Source of the DNA: Pseudomonadota bacterium
GTDB taxonomy: Bacteria > Pseudomonadota > Alphaproteobacteria > Rhizobiales > Beijerinckiaceae
DNA length: 64,000 nt
Direction of reading: 5' to 3'
Assembly: GCA_021781815.1 (NCBI GenBank)
Contig: JAJXWB010000018.1
Location: 16,316 to 80,315 of the forward strand
Positions 38,366 to 48,689 of the stretch are shown here, in pieces. Below the pieces are notes generated by a model. It did no database searches, had not been told where the DNA came from, and saw only the letters and a program-made list of their open reading frames with translations. A program made the position numbers and the translations under genes. Each line of letters starts with the position of its first letter. Within the stretch, counting starts at the first letter, position 1.

Positions 38366-39561
38366 CTGCGCAACGCAGGCTCGTTCTCCTCGGCGCGACC
38401 GGTTCGATCGGCCGCTCAACTCTCGACATCGTCGAGCAGGCGCCCGACGCCTTCGCGGTCGAGGCGGTCGCAGGCGGCTACGATGTCGCCGCGCTTGCGG
38501 AAGTCGCCATCCGCAGCGGCGCGCGCTTCGCCGCGATTCGCGACGAGTCGCGTTACGGCGATCTGAAGGCGGCGCTCGCGGGCAGCGGCGTCGAGGCGGC
38601 GGCGGGCGCGAAATCGATAGTCGAGGCGGCGTTGCGTCCGGCTGACATTGTTGTTGGCGCAATCTCCGGCGCCGCCGGCGTCGAGCCGACCTACGCGGCG
38701 CTTGCCGAAGGCAGGACCGTCGCGCTCGCCAACAAGGAATGTCTGGTTTGCGCCGGCGCGCCGTTCATGCGGACCGTGGCGGAAAGGAACGTGACGCTGC
38801 TTCCGCTCGACAGCGAGCACGACGCATTGTGGCAGGCGCTCGGCGGCGCCGACGCGAAGACGGTCGAGAAACTGATCATCACCGCCTCGGGCGGACCTTT
38901 CCGCACATGGACCCGCGCGCAGATCGAGGCGGCGACACGCGAGCAGGCCTTGCGCCACCCCAATTGGTCGATGGGGCGCAAGATCACGATCGATTCGGCC
39001 ACGATGATGAACAAGGGACTGGAACTGATCGAGGCGCGCCATCTTTTCGGCGTTGCGCCGGACAAGCTCGACGTACTCGTCCATCCCCAATCGATCGTGC
39101 ACGGGCTCGTCGCCTTCGCCGACGGCTCGGTGACGGCGAGCCTCTATGTGCCGGACATGCGGGTTCCGATCGCCCACTGCCTCGCCTGGCCCGAGCGCCT
39201 TCAGACCAACGCGCGCCGGCTCGATCTCGGCGAGATCGCGACGCTGACCTTCGAGCGCCCCGACCTCGGCCGTTTTCCGGCGCTGGGCGTCGCGATGGAC
39301 GCCATGCGTCAGGGCGGCGGCATGCCGACCGTGCTCAACGCCGCCAACGAGATCGCAGTCGAGGCCTTTCTCGACGGACGGATCGGATTCAGCGACATCG
39401 CGCGGCTGGTCGGGCAGGCCTGCGAGGAGGCGCTGCGCGCCAACGACGCGCGCGAACCCGCCACGGTCGAGGAGGCGCTCGCCGTTGACCATATTGTGAG
39501 AGAAAGATCGCGGACCATATTGGCCTCTAAACCCTTATCCGGCATGGTAACGGTTCAGTAA
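38356..39561 (+). CDS. dxr: 1-deoxy-D-xylulose 5-phosphate reductoisomerase
   Basis: Committed step of the MEP isoprenoid pathway, forming 2-C-methylerythritol 4-phosphate with NADPH. The 401 residues show LLGATGSIGRSTLDIVEQ, the substrate and metal sites NKECLVCAG and LPLDSEHDALWQAL, TASGGPFRTW, and SMGRKITIDSATMMNKGLEL. Its product feeds the farnesyl precursor used by the neighbouring uppS enzyme. Confidence 0.97.
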   Translation: MAVTAQRRLVLLGATGSIGRSTLDIVEQAPDAFAVEAVAGGYDVAALAEVAIRSGARFAAIRDESRYGDLKAALAGSGVEAAAGAKSIVEAALRPADIVVGAISGAAGVEPTYAALAEGRTVALANKECLVCAGAPFMRTVAERNVTLLPLDSEHDALWQALGGADAKTVEKLIITASGGPFRTWTRAQIEAATREQALRHPNWSMGRKITIDSATMMNKGLELIEARHLFGVAPDKLDVLVHPQSIVHGLVAFADGSVTASLYVPDMRVPIAHCLAWPERLQTNARRLDLGEIATLTFERPDLGRFPALGVAMDAMRQGGGMPTVLNAANEIAVEAFLDGRIGFSDIARLVGQACEEALRANDAREPATVEEALAVDHIVRERSRTILASKPLSGMVTVQ

Positions 39562-39609
39562 CCATTCCGCCGCCCGTACGGCCGGGCTTCGGGCGGAACC
39601 GGAGGCCAC

Positions 39610-40758
39610 ATGTTAAATGCGTTGTATTCAGCGGGAATCTATATCGTCCCGTTCGTCCTTGTTCTCACCATTGTCGTTTTCTTCCACGAACTCGGACATT
39701 TCATCGTCGGTCGACTGTGCGGCATCAGGGTCGACGCTTTCTCGATCGGTTTTGGCCCTGAACTCTTCGCCTTCATGGACCGGAAGGGGACGCGCTGGCG
39801 CATCGCCGCCTTGCCGCTGGGCGGTTACGTCAAGTTCCATGGCGACGCGAACGGCGCGAGCATGGCCGACGATGCGGCGATTTCGGGCATGCCCGAATCC
39901 GAGCGCGCCGTGACCTTCGCCGCCCAGCCGATCTGGAAGCGGGCGGCGACCGTCGCCGCTGGCCCGATCGCCAATTTCATTCTCGCCATCGTCGTTTTGA
40001 CGGGCGTGTTCTGGGTCAACGGCCGCGACATTCTCATCCCGCGGGTAAACGGCGTCGTCCACGGCAGCGCCGCCGACGTGGCCGGCTTCAGGGCGGGCGA
40101 TCTGGTGCTCGAGATCGATGGCCAGCCGGTCAAGAGCTTCCTCGACCTGCAGCGAATTGTCACGGCTTCGCCCGACCAGCCCCTCAGTTTCCTGGTCGAT
40201 CGCAACGGACAGAACATTCAGATCGCCGCCACGCCGAGGCTTCAGGAGGTGAAAACCCCGATCGGCAAGTCCAGGGTCGGGCAACTCGGCATCGAGGCCG
40301 GCGGCCGGCGGGAAGACTGGCGGACTGAAAGATACGGCGTCGTTGATTCGGTCAGGCTTGCGGTTGGGGAGACCTGGGGCGTCGTCAGCCAGACCGCCGG
40401 ATACCTCGGCAAGCTCGCGATCGGACGGGAATCGTCGGATCAATTGTCGGGACCGGCAGGGCTGGCGCAGGTCTCTGGCGAAATGGCCAAGCTCGGGCTG
40501 GCTGCTGTGCTCAATCTGCTCGCAATTCTGTCCGTCTCGATCGGCCTGCTCAATCTCGCGCCGGTGCCGCTGCTCGACGGCGGTCACCTTCTGTTTTACC
40601 TCATCGAGGCCGTCCAGGGCCGCGCCTTGAACGAAAGGGCGCAGGAAATTGGTTTCCGCATTGGAATCGCCGTTGTGGGAGGGCTGATGGTGGTCGCTAC
40701 TTACAACGACATAGCCAGACTCGCGCCGTCCTTCCTGAAGTGGATCCTGCACGGTTAA
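39610..40758 (+). CDS. rseP: Site-2 metalloprotease RseP
   Basis: Intramembrane zinc protease that cleaves anti-sigma factors and spent signal peptides. The 382-residue protein has the zinc motif HELGH in the first helix (VVFFHELGHFIVGRLCGIRV), a central PDZ domain around ADVAGFRAGDLVLEIDGQPV, and the second active-site motif LAPVPLLDGGHLLFYLIEAV in a C-terminal helix. GGAGG lies 6 bases before the ATG. It directly precedes bamA, as in most proteobacteria. Confidence 0.96.
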   Translation: MLNALYSAGIYIVPFVLVLTIVVFFHELGHFIVGRLCGIRVDAFSIGFGPELFAFMDRKGTRWRIAALPLGGYVKFHGDANGASMADDAAISGMPESERAVTFAAQPIWKRAATVAAGPIANFILAIVVLTGVFWVNGRDILIPRVNGVVHGSAADVAGFRAGDLVLEIDGQPVKSFLDLQRIVTASPDQPLSFLVDRNGQNIQIAATPRLQEVKTPIGKSRVGQLGIEAGGRREDWRTERYGVVDSVRLAVGETWGVVSQTAGYLGKLAIGRESSDQLSGPAGLAQVSGEMAKLGLAAVLNLLAILSVSIGLLNLAPVPLLDGGHLLFYLIEAVQGRALNERAQEIGFRIGIAVVGGLMVVATYNDIARLAPSFLKWILHG

Positions 40759-40984
40759 CCGGGCGCACACCATGATTTGTGTCGCTCCGGCCACGCTGAA
40801 TCGAAAAGGGGTCCGGGCGGCTTGATCGGCATTTGCAGGTTAACGTAAACCGAGTAGAAGCAATGCTGAACGGTCGAGCCTGCGAAAGGCGCGACCGAAA
40901 GGCAATGAAAGCCGTCCTCCTGCAGAATGCAGGACGAGGCGGCGTCGGCGACAGGGCCGCACGGACTTGACGGGGATAGGCGTA

Positions 40985-43471
40985 ATGCATCGCTTTAGGA
41001 ATTTTTTGGCCCGCCTCGCCATCACAGCGTCGCTCATCGGCGTGATGGCGTTCGGGACGGCTGCTTATGCCCAGAATGTCGTTGTGCAGGGCAACAGCCG
41101 TGTCGAGACCGACGTTGTGAAGTCCTATTTCACCGGTTCTGATCAGAAGAGCGTCGACGCGGCCGTCAAGGAACTCAAGGCGAGCGGTCTGTTCACCTCG
41201 GTCAGCGCCACGCGCCGCGGCAACGAGATTTTGGTCCGGGTCGCCGAGAACAACATCATCAACCGCGTGGCCTTCGAGGGCAACAGCAAGATCAAGGGCG
41301 ATTCGCTCCTGTCCGAAGTACAGCTTCGTTCGCGCGGTCCGTTCAGCCCGGAGGTTGCGCAGGCTGACGTCGAACGCATCAAGGAAGTCTATCGTCGTTC
41401 CGGCCGCGCCGCCGCGACCGTCAGCTATCGCACGGTCGCGCTTCCCAACGGCCGCATTGATGTCGTCTACACCATCAACGAAGGCGACAAGACCGGCGTC
41501 AAGCAGATCAACTACATCGGCAATCAGGTCTATTCGACCAGCAAGCTCCTCGGCCTGATGCAGACGACCGAGATGAACATCTTCTCCTTCTTCAAGAACA
41601 GCGACGTGTATGATCCGGACCGCATCGCGTCCGATCTCGAACTCGTCCGCCGCTTCTATCTGAAGAACGGCTACGCCGATTTCCACGTCGTCAGCAACGA
41701 AGCGCATTTCGACCCCGCCCAGGGCGGGTACATCATCAACATTACGGTCGTCGAAGGCCCGCAGTATCGCGTCTCCAACGTCGGCGTGCAGTCGCACCTC
41801 GTCAACGTCCCGGGCCCGGAACTGCTGCCGCTCGTGCGCATCTCTTCCGGCGACGTTTACAACGGCGACCTCGTCGAGAAGTCGGTCGAGGCGCTCACCA
41901 AGGATCTGGCCCGCCGCGGTTACGCCTTTGCGCAGGTCCGCCCGCGCGGCGATCGCAACGCCGCGGCGCAGACGGTCGGCATCGACTTCGTCGTCGACGA
42001 GGGGCCGCGCGTCTACATCGAGCGGATCAACATTCGCGGCAACACGCGCACGCGCGACTACGTCGTTCGTCGCGAATTCGAGATCGGCGAAGGCGACGCC
42101 TATAATCGCGTCTTGATCGACCGGGCCGAACGCCGCCTGAACAGCCTCGGATATTTCAAGAAGGTCCGGATCACGAACGAGCCCGGCTCTGCGCCGGACC
42201 GTGTCGTCATCAATGTCGACGTCGAAGATCAGCCTACCGGCAACTTCTCCGTCTCCGGCGGCTACTCGACGACGGACGGCTTCATCGCCGAAGTCGCGGT
42301 CAGCGAATCGAACTTCATGGGTCGCGGTCAGTATGTCCGCACGTCCGTGACGCTCGGTCAGCGCACCAGAGGCATCGAGTTCAACTTCACCGAGCCCTAT
42401 CTCTTCGATACGCGCATCGCCGGCGGCTTCGACGCCTATGTGAAGCAGAACACCGTCTCGCCCTGGAGCATGTATAATACGACGGTCATCGGCGGCACGC
42501 TCCGGTCCGGCATTCCGCTCACTGACCAATTGTCGCTCATGCTGAAATACTCGATCTATTCCACCTACCTTGAGGTGCCGAATACGACCCAGTATCCGTA
42601 TAACGACTGCCAGTGGCCGATTCCGATTATGACGCCTGGCGCGCCCGGCTCGATTCCGGCCAATCTGTTCTTCAACTGTTCGAGCAACGGCGAGGCGTCG
42701 GCGGCGATCAAGGCTCAGCAAGGCACGCTCGTCACATCGCTGTTCGGCTACACGCTCGCCTATTCGACGCTCGACAATGCGAAGCAGCCGACCAGCGGTC
42801 TGTATGCGCAGATCAGTCAGGATGTCGCGGGCGCCGGCGGCGACGCGCGGTTCATCCGGTCGACCGGCGAGGCGCGCTATTATCATGAGATCTGGGACGA
42901 CATCATCGGCTTCGCCCGCATCCAGGGCGGCAACATGTTCGGCATCGCCGGCTATCAGTTGCGGACGACTGATCAGTTCAACCTCGGGCCCGCGCTCGTT
43001 CGCGGCTTCGCCCCTGGCGGCATTGGTCCGCGCGACCTTTCCAACCCCTTGAACCTCATGGGTAACTCGCTTGGCGGCGCGAACTATTTCGGCGGCACGC
43101 TCGAAGCGCAATTCCCGATCTGGGGTCTGCCGCGCGAACTGGGCCTGAAGGGCGCGATCTTCGCCGACGCCGGCACGCTCTGGGGCTACAAGGGACCGAC
43201 CAATTTCACGACGGCGAACGATATCGTGAACTATGGCGCCGGCAGCCTCAACGCCCTTGGCTGCGTGCCGGCCTATATTGCTCCGTACTACGGGCCCGGC
43301 AGCTGTCTGATGGTCGGCGGCGACAGCACGCGCATCCGCGCCTCGGTCGGTGGATCGCTCCTGTGGCAGTCGCCCATGGGGCCGATCCGGTTCGATCTGG
43401 CCAAGGTGCTCAGCAAGTCGCCCTACGATCAGACCCAGGTCTTCCGCTTCTCGGGCGGTTCCTCCTTCTGA
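40985..43471 (+). CDS. bamA: Outer-membrane assembly factor BamA
   Basis: Core of the BAM complex that inserts beta-barrel proteins. The 828-residue precursor has a signal peptide (MHRFRNFLARLAITASLIGV, cut after AYA), five POTRA repeats over about residues 25-420 (first one VVVQGNSRVETDVVKSYF), and a C-terminal 16-strand barrel of the bacterial surface antigen family. The barrel holds VRGFAPGGIGPRD in the loop 6 region and ends in a phenylalanine (GGSSF), as outer-membrane proteins do. The 226-bp leader contains a near-palindrome GGTTAACGTAAACC (40839) and a TCCTGCA/TGCAGGA hairpin (40918-40934). Confidence 0.96.
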   Translation: MHRFRNFLARLAITASLIGVMAFGTAAYAQNVVVQGNSRVETDVVKSYFTGSDQKSVDAAVKELKASGLFTSVSATRRGNEILVRVAENNIINRVAFEGNSKIKGDSLLSEVQLRSRGPFSPEVAQADVERIKEVYRRSGRAAATVSYRTVALPNGRIDVVYTINEGDKTGVKQINYIGNQVYSTSKLLGLMQTTEMNIFSFFKNSDVYDPDRIASDLELVRRFYLKNGYADFHVVSNEAHFDPAQGGYIINITVVEGPQYRVSNVGVQSHLVNVPGPELLPLVRISSGDVYNGDLVEKSVEALTKDLARRGYAFAQVRPRGDRNAAAQTVGIDFVVDEGPRVYIERINIRGNTRTRDYVVRREFEIGEGDAYNRVLIDRAERRLNSLGYFKKVRITNEPGSAPDRVVINVDVEDQPTGNFSVSGGYSTTDGFIAEVAVSESNFMGRGQYVRTSVTLGQRTRGIEFNFTEPYLFDTRIAGGFDAYVKQNTVSPWSMYNTTVIGGTLRSGIPLTDQLSLMLKYSIYSTYLEVPNTTQYPYNDCQWPIPIMTPGAPGSIPANLFFNCSSNGEASAAIKAQQGTLVTSLFGYTLAYSTLDNAKQPTSGLYAQISQDVAGAGGDARFIRSTGEARYYHEIWDDIIGFARIQGGNMFGIAGYQLRTTDQFNLGPALVRGFAPGGIGPRDLSNPLNLMGNSLGGANYFGGTLEAQFPIWGLPRELGLKGAIFADAGTLWGYKGPTNFTTANDIVNYGAGSLNALGCVPAYIAPYYGPGSCLMVGGDSTRIRASVGGSLLWQSPMGPIRFDLAKVLSKSPYDQTQVFRFSGGSSF

Positions 43472-43490
43472 TCCGCGCCTGATAGTGACG

Positions 43491-43520
43491 GCGGCCCCTT
43501 TCGAGGGGCCGCTTTCTTTT
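43491..43520 (+). terminator. Intrinsic terminator after bamA
   Basis: GCGGCCCCT and AGGGGCCGC form a perfect 9-bp stem with a TTCG loop (the very stable UUCG in RNA), followed by TTTCTTTT. It separates bamA from the lpxD operon. Confidence 0.92.
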
Positions 43521-43611
43521 GTGGGTAAGTTAGACAGCGACGCGCGGCGCCCGTAATAAGGGCTGTCGGCGTGCGCCGGCGACAGGCTTCACGACCTTGG
43601 TTGGAGGACGG

Positions 43612-44658
43612 ATGTCGGAACCGTTCTTTTTTTCGTTCGCCTTCGCACCGACGGTCGGCGATCTCGCCGCGATCGTCGGAGCACGTTTCGAAGCGGGCGC
43701 GGCGGATCGAAAGATTTCCGGCCTCGCGCCGCTCGAAACTGCTGGACCGCGCGATCTAGCCTATTTCGACAACCCAAAATATCTGAGCGCGCTGAAGACG
43801 ACTCGCGCGGCTGCCTGCCTGCTGCGGGCGAGCGCCGCTGAAAAGGCGCCAGCCGGACTTGTCGCGCTCGTCATTGATCATCCTTACCGCGCCTTCGCGC
43901 GTATCGCCGCTCATCTCATGCCGGAGAGCCTGCGCCCTGCGCCCATGTTCGGCGCGGGAGTCTCGGCGCATGCCCATGTCCACGTGCGCGCCCGACTGGA
44001 GCCCGGCGTCGATGTCGAGCCTGGCGCAGTCATTGGCGAGGGCGTCGAAATCGGCGCCGGCACGCTGGTCTGCGCCAACGCCGTGATCCGGCAGGGCGTC
44101 CGCATCGGCCGCGATTGCGTGATCGGCGCTGGCGTAACGCTTGCGCATGCGCTTCTGGGCGATCGCGTCATCATCCATCCCGGCGTACGCATTGGCCAGG
44201 ATGGGTTTGGCTTCGCGATGGGAGACCACAGCCATCTGAAGGTGCCGCAACTCGGTCGCGTCATCGTTCAGGACGATGTAGAGATCGGCGCCAATTCCAC
44301 TGTTGATCGCGGCGCGACGCGTGACACGATCGTAGGCGAGGGCGCCAAGATCGACAATCTCGTGCAGATCGGCCACAACGTCGTGATCGGTCGGCATTGT
44401 ATCATCGTCGCCCAGACTGGGATCGCCGGCTCGACCGAACTCGGCGATTTCGTCGCGGTCGGCGGACAGGCCGGCATCGCCGGCCATCTGCGCATCGGGC
44501 CGCAAGCCCGCATTGCAGCGCAATCTGGCGTCATGCGGGATGTTGCGCCCGGCGCAAGTGTCGGCGGCGCCCCCGCGCAGGATCTGCGCGCCTTTCTTCA
44601 ACACGCCGCGCGCGCCAGACGAGCGCACGGCAGTTCTGACAAGGAGATGAAGCGGTGA
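43612..44658 (+). CDS. lpxD: UDP-3-O-acyl-glucosamine N-acyltransferase
   Basis: Third step of lipid A synthesis, adding the N-linked hydroxyacyl chain. The 348-residue protein has an N-terminal uridine-binding domain ([20 protein letters not shown]) and a left-handed beta-helix of hexapeptide repeats. It contains the catalytic-histidine region [20 protein letters not shown] and [13 protein letters not shown], then [20 protein letters not shown] precedes the ATG by 4 bases. The 3' end overlaps fabZ by 4 bp. Confidence 0.96.
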   Translation: MSEPFFFSFAFAPTVGDLAAIVGARFEAGAADRKISGLAPLETAGPRDLAYFDNPKYLSALKTTRAAACLLRASAAEKAPAGLVALVIDHPYRAFARIAAHLMPESLRPAPMFGAGVSAHAHVHVRARLEPGVDVEPGAVIGEGVEIGAGTLVCANAVIRQGVRIGRDCVIGAGVTLAHALLGDRVIIHPGVRIGQDGFGFAMGDHSHLKVPQLGRVIVQDDVEIGANSTVDRGATRDTIVGEGAKIDNLVQIGHNVVIGRHCIIVAQTGIAGSTELGDFVAVGGQAGIAGHLRIGPQARIAAQSGVMRDVAPGASVGGAPAQDLRAFLQHAARARRAHGSSDKEMKR

Positions 44659-45140
44659 CGACGGACGGGACGCCGGACATGACGGCGCAAAAACTGGAAT
44701 CCTTCGACATACAGAAAATCCTGTCGTCGCTGCCGCATCGCTATCCGTTTCTGCTCGTCGATCGCATCGTCGAGATCAACGGCGACCAATCCTGCATCGG
44801 TATCAAGAACGTGACGATCAACGAGCCGCATTTCATGGGGCACTTTCCGGAGCGGCCAGTGATGCCGGGCGTGCTCATCATCGAAGGCATGGCCCAGACC
44901 GCCGGCGCGATCTGCGTGCACGCGCACGGCAAGGGCGAGAAGCCAGACCTCGTTTATTTCATGACGATCGACAAGGCTAAGTTCCGCAAGCCCGTGCTGC
45001 CGGGCGACCGGCTCGAATACCACATGACCCGCGTCAACCGCCGCCGCAACATGTGGTGGTACGCCGGCCGCGCCATGGTCGACGGCCAACTCGTCTGTGA
45101 GGCCGAAATCAGCGCGATGCTCGCGCCGCAAACGGCCTGA
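44655..45140 (+). CDS. fabZ: 3-hydroxyacyl-ACP dehydratase FabZ
   Basis: Dehydrates beta-hydroxyacyl-ACP in fatty acid elongation, competing with LpxA and LpxD for hydroxyacyl chains. The 161-residue hot-dog-fold protein has [16 protein letters not shown] and the catalytic histidine and glutamate in [23 protein letters not shown] start overlapping the lpxD stop (GTGA), with AGGAG about 10 bases upstream; an ATG 8 codons later is an alternative. Confidence 0.95.
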   Translation: MTTDGTPDMTAQKLESFDIQKILSSLPHRYPFLLVDRIVEINGDQSCIGIKNVTINEPHFMGHFPERPVMPGVLIIEGMAQTAGAICVHAHGKGEKPDLVYFMTIDKAKFRKPVLPGDRLEYHMTRVNRRRNMWWYAGRAMVDGQLVCEAEISAMLAPQTA

Positions 45141-45146
45141 CCGATC

Positions 45147-45944
45147 GTGCGGGATCTGCACCCCACGTCGATCGTCGCGCCTCAGGCGCGCATCGGCGCG
45201 GGCGTGCGCATAGGCCCATTCTGCATGGTTGGTCCGGATGTCGAACTCCGGGACGATGTCGAATTGATTTCGCATGTGGCGCTTGCCGGCCGCACAAGAA
45301 TTGGCGCACGCACGAAGATCTATCCGTTCGCCTCGATCGGCCATGCGCCGCAGGATTTGAAATACCGCGGCGAGGATTCCCGTCTTGAAATCGGCGCCGA
45401 TTGCGTTCTTCGTGAAGGCGTGACAATCAATCCGGGCACCGCCGGCGGCGGCATGGCGACGAAAATCGGCGACCGTTGCGCATTGCTGGCGCATGCGCAT
45501 GTCGGCCATGATTGCACGCTCGGAAACGACATCGTGCTGTCCAACAACGTGATGATCGCCGGACATGTGGAGATCGGCGACAGCGCGATCCTGAGCGGCG
45601 GAGTCGGCGTGCATCAATTCTCGCGCATCGGCCAGCACGCCTTTGTCGGCGGACTGTCGGGGCTCGAAGGCGATCTGATTCCCTACGGGCTCGCCTTCGG
45701 CAATCGCGCGCATCTGGCCGGCCTCAACCTCATCGGCCTGCGCCGCAGAAATTTTTCGCGCGAAACCATATCGGCTCTGCAGAGCGCCTATCGCATGCTG
45801 TTTGCCGAGACGGGAGTCATGAAGGATCGCATCGATGAAGCCGCCGCTGTCCATGGCGGCGATCCGCATGTCGGAAAAATGATTGACTTCCTGCGCGCCG
45901 CCGGCGATCGCCCTCTTTGCCGTCCGCGCAACGCGCAGGCCTGA
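45147..45944 (+). CDS. lpxA: UDP-N-acetylglucosamine acyltransferase
   Basis: First step of lipid A synthesis. The 265-residue hexapeptide-repeat protein starts MRDLHPTSIVAPQARIGAGV. It shows the LpxA-specific HAPQDLKYRGEDSRLEIG, VTINPGTAGGG, the catalytic histidine in LLAHAHVGHDCTLG, and the C-terminal GLNLIGLRRRNFSRETI. GTG start, 6 bp after fabZ. The usual next gene in alphaproteobacteria, lpxI, is missing; lpxB follows after 5 bp. Confidence 0.96.
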   Translation: MRDLHPTSIVAPQARIGAGVRIGPFCMVGPDVELRDDVELISHVALAGRTRIGARTKIYPFASIGHAPQDLKYRGEDSRLEIGADCVLREGVTINPGTAGGGMATKIGDRCALLAHAHVGHDCTLGNDIVLSNNVMIAGHVEIGDSAILSGGVGVHQFSRIGQHAFVGGLSGLEGDLIPYGLAFGNRAHLAGLNLIGLRRRNFSRETISALQSAYRMLFAETGVMKDRIDEAAAVHGGDPHVGKMIDFLRAAGDRPLCRPRNAQA

Positions 45945-45949
45945 GCGCA

Positions 45950-47095
45950 ATGAAGATATTCGTCGTTGCGGGCGAAAAATCCGGCGATCTGCTCGGCGCG
46001 AAGCTGATGCAGGCGCTGCGGCGCACCGCCCCCGACGCGACGGTGGAGGGCGTCGGCGGCGAAGCGATGGCCCGCGAGGGGTTGCGCAGCCTTTTCCCGA
46101 TCGAGGATATTGCGGTGATGGGGCTGACCTCCATCATCGCGCATATTCCTCGTCTCATTGCGCGTATCGAGCAGACGTCGCGTGCGGTCATCGGGACACG
46201 GCCCGACGCGCTGGTCCTCATCGACAGTCCGGATTTCACGCATCGCGTGGCGAGGCGCGTGCGCCGGCGCGCGCCGGAGATTCCCATCGTCGATTACGTC
46301 AGTCCGACGATCTGGGCGTGGCGGCCGGGCAGGGCGGCGGCCATGCGCGCCTATGTCGATCGCGTGCTGGCGCTATTTCCCTTCGAGCCTTCGGCGCACG
46401 AGCGTCTCGGCGGGCCGCCATGCGTCTTTGTCGGTCATCCGCTCGTGGAGCACCTCGACGAGTTGCGGCCCAATGCGGATGAAGCGCGCGCGCGCGACTC
46501 CGAGCCATCGGTCTTTCTCCTGATGCCCGGGTCGAGGCGTTCGGAAATCCAGCGTCTCATGCCGCCGTTCGGCCAGGTTCTGCATAACGTCGCGCAGCGT
46601 GGGCGGCGCATGGACGTGATCCTGCCGGCTGTCGCCCATCTCGAAGCCGACATCCGGGAGGAATTGCGCTCTTGGCCTTATAAACCGCAGGTCGTTGTCG
46701 GCGATCAACCGAAGCTTGCGGCCTTCCGCCGCGCGCGCGTCGCACTCGTGGCGTCTGGCACGGCCACGCTCGAACTGGCGCTCGCCGGCGTGCCGATGGC
46801 TGTCGCCTACAAGGTGTCGCGCGTCGAGGAACTGGCGAAGCACTTTATCAATGTGCCATCGATCGTCCTCGCCAATCTCGTGCTCGGGGAAAATGTCGTA
46901 CCGGAATTTTTGCAACGCGACTGCAATCCGGACGCGCTCACGAATGCGCTTGGCCCGCTGTTTTCCGGCGGTCCCGAACGCGAACGTCAGCTTGCGGCCT
47001 TTGCCGGCATCGACACGATGCTCACCCCGGCTGGCGGAGAGCGTCCAAGCGAGGCGGCGGCGCGAAACGTGCTGGAGGTCGCGGGTTGGCGTTGA
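45950..47095 (+). CDS. lpxB: Lipid-A-disaccharide synthase
   Basis: Glycosyltransferase (GT19) joining lipid X with UDP-diacylglucosamine. The 381 residues start MKIFVVAGEKSGDLLGAKLM and include MGLTSIIAHIPRLIARI, DSPDFTHRVARRVRRRAP, VSPTIWAWRPGRAAAM, LLMPGSRRSEIQRLMPPF and ASGTATLELALAGVPMAVAY, all typical. The ATG at 45950 fits family starts. Confidence 0.96.
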   Translation: MKIFVVAGEKSGDLLGAKLMQALRRTAPDATVEGVGGEAMAREGLRSLFPIEDIAVMGLTSIIAHIPRLIARIEQTSRAVIGTRPDALVLIDSPDFTHRVARRVRRRAPEIPIVDYVSPTIWAWRPGRAAAMRAYVDRVLALFPFEPSAHERLGGPPCVFVGHPLVEHLDELRPNADEARARDSEPSVFLLMPGSRRSEIQRLMPPFGQVLHNVAQRGRRMDVILPAVAHLEADIREELRSWPYKPQVVVGDQPKLAAFRRARVALVASGTATLELALAGVPMAVAYKVSRVEELAKHFINVPSIVLANLVLGENVVPEFLQRDCNPDALTNALGPLFSGGPERERQLAAFAGIDTMLTPAGGERPSEAAARNVLEVAGWR

Positions 47096-47129
47096 ACGGC
47101 GCGGGAGTCTGCAGGCCCGCGGTCGAAGC

Positions 47130-47158
47130 AAAAAAAAAGCCGCGCTGTGCAGCGCGGC
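47130..47158 (-). terminator. Intrinsic terminator of gltA
   Basis: Read on the reverse strand: GCCGCGCTG, CA, CAGCGCGGC followed by nine T residues. It lies 20 bp after the gltA stop and 34 bp beyond the convergent lpxB stop. Confidence 0.92.
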
Positions 47159-47178
47159 CTTCCTGAAAGTTCCTACCG

Positions 47179-48468
47179 TTACCGCTTGCTTGGCGGCACG
47201 TATTCGCGGCGCGGCGCGCCAGTGTAGAGCTGACGCGGGCGGCCGATGCGCTGGCCCGGATCCTCTATCATCTCGCGCCATTGCGCGATCCAGCCGACCG
47301 TGCGCGCAACGGCGAACAGCACGGTGAACATCGATGTCGGGAAGCCCATCGCCTTCAGCGTGATGCCCGAGTAGAAGTCGATGTTCGGATAGAGCTTCTT
47401 CTCGACGAAGTAGTCGTCGTGCAATGCGATGCGTTCGAGTTCGACGGCGACGTCGAGCAACGGATCGTCCTTGATTCCAAGCTCGTTCAGGACTTCATGC
47501 GCCGTCTTCTGCATGATTTTCGCGCGCGGATCGTAGTTCTTGTAGACCCGGTGCCCAAAGCCCATCAAACGGAACGGATCATTCTTGTCCTTTGCCTTGG
47601 CGATGAATTTCGGAATGTTTTCGACCGAACCGATCTCACCCAGCATCTTCAACGCCGCTTCGTTCGCGCCGCCGTGCGAGGGCCCCCACAGGCAGGCGAT
47701 TCCAGCGGCGATGCAGGCGAATGGATTTGCGCCCGACGAACCGGCAAGACGCACCGTCGATGTGGAAGCGTTCTGCTCGTGGTCGGCGTGCAGAATGAAG
47801 ATGCGGTCGAGCGCACGCGACAGGATAGGGTTGACCTTGTAGTCCTCGCACGGCACTGCGAAACACATGTTCAGGAAGTTCGAGGTGTAGTCGAGATTGT
47901 TCTTTGGATAAACGAACGGCTGGCCGACCGTGTATTTGTAGGCCATCGCCGCGAGTGTCGGAATCTTTGCGATCATCCGCATCGACGCGATCATGCGCTG
48001 CGTCGGATCGGAAATATCGGTCGAGTCATGATAGAAGGCTGACAGCGCGCCAACCGAGGCGACCATGACCGCCATCGGGTGCGCATCACGACGGAAGCCC
48101 TGGAAAAAGCGGGCCATCTGCTCGTGCACCATCGTATGGCGCGTCACGCGATAATCGAAATCGGCCTTCTGCGCGGGCGTCGGCAGTTCGCCATAGAGCA
48201 GCAGATAACATGTCTCCAGGAAATCGCCGTGCTCGGCGACCTGGTCGATGGGATAGCCGCGATAGAGCAGCACGCCTTCGTCGCCGTCGATGTAGGTGAT
48301 CTGCGACTCGCAACTGGCCGTAGAGGTGAAGCCCGGATCATAGGTGAACATGCCGGTCTTGCCGTACAGGGCGCCGATGTCGATCACCGATGGACCGATC
48401 GAGCCTTGCTTCACATTCGTTTCGAAGGATGTGTCGCCGACTTTGATAGTGCCCGTGCTCGCTGTCAT
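47179..48468 (-). CDS. gltA: Citrate synthase (type II, proteobacterial)
   Basis: Condenses acetyl-CoA and oxaloacetate. The 429-residue protein shows the N-terminal beta domain ([20 protein letters not shown]), [40 protein letters not shown] with the catalytic histidine, [29 protein letters not shown], and the catalytic Asp in [16 protein letters not shown]. The length and N-terminal domain suit the hexameric NADH-sensitive class. AAGGGG lies 7 bases before the ATG. Confidence 0.97.
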   Translation of the reverse strand: MTASTGTIKVGDTSFETNVKQGSIGPSVIDIGALYGKTGMFTYDPGFTSTASCESQITYIDGDEGVLLYRGYPIDQVAEHGDFLETCYLLLYGELPTPAQKADFDYRVTRHTMVHEQMARFFQGFRRDAHPMAVMVASVGALSAFYHDSTDISDPTQRMIASMRMIAKIPTLAAMAYKYTVGQPFVYPKNNLDYTSNFLNMCFAVPCEDYKVNPILSRALDRIFILHADHEQNASTSTVRLAGSSGANPFACIAAGIACLWGPSHGGANEAALKMLGEIGSVENIPKFIAKAKDKNDPFRLMGFGHRVYKNYDPRAKIMQKTAHEVLNELGIKDDPLLDVAVELERIALHDDYFVEKKLYPNIDFYSGITLKAMGFPTSMFTVLFAVARTVGWIAQWREMIEDPGQRIGRPRQLYTGAPRREYVPPSKR

Positions 48469-48689
48469 GCAGTGCCCCTTTCAGGAAGGGCCGACGAACG
48501 GCGCGCGCTCGACTCCGCAGCGCCCTCGCTACGGAACGCGGCCGGGAAATCGGCGATTGTGCGTTGCGTTAGAGCTACCCTATCCCCACAACCGGTTCAA
48601 GCGCGCCAGCGGCCGCGCGCATGCGACTTTCAGCGAGCCTGATCCGTCACTAACGCAATGGTTTCATTGCCGTCCCGCAATCCACGGCG

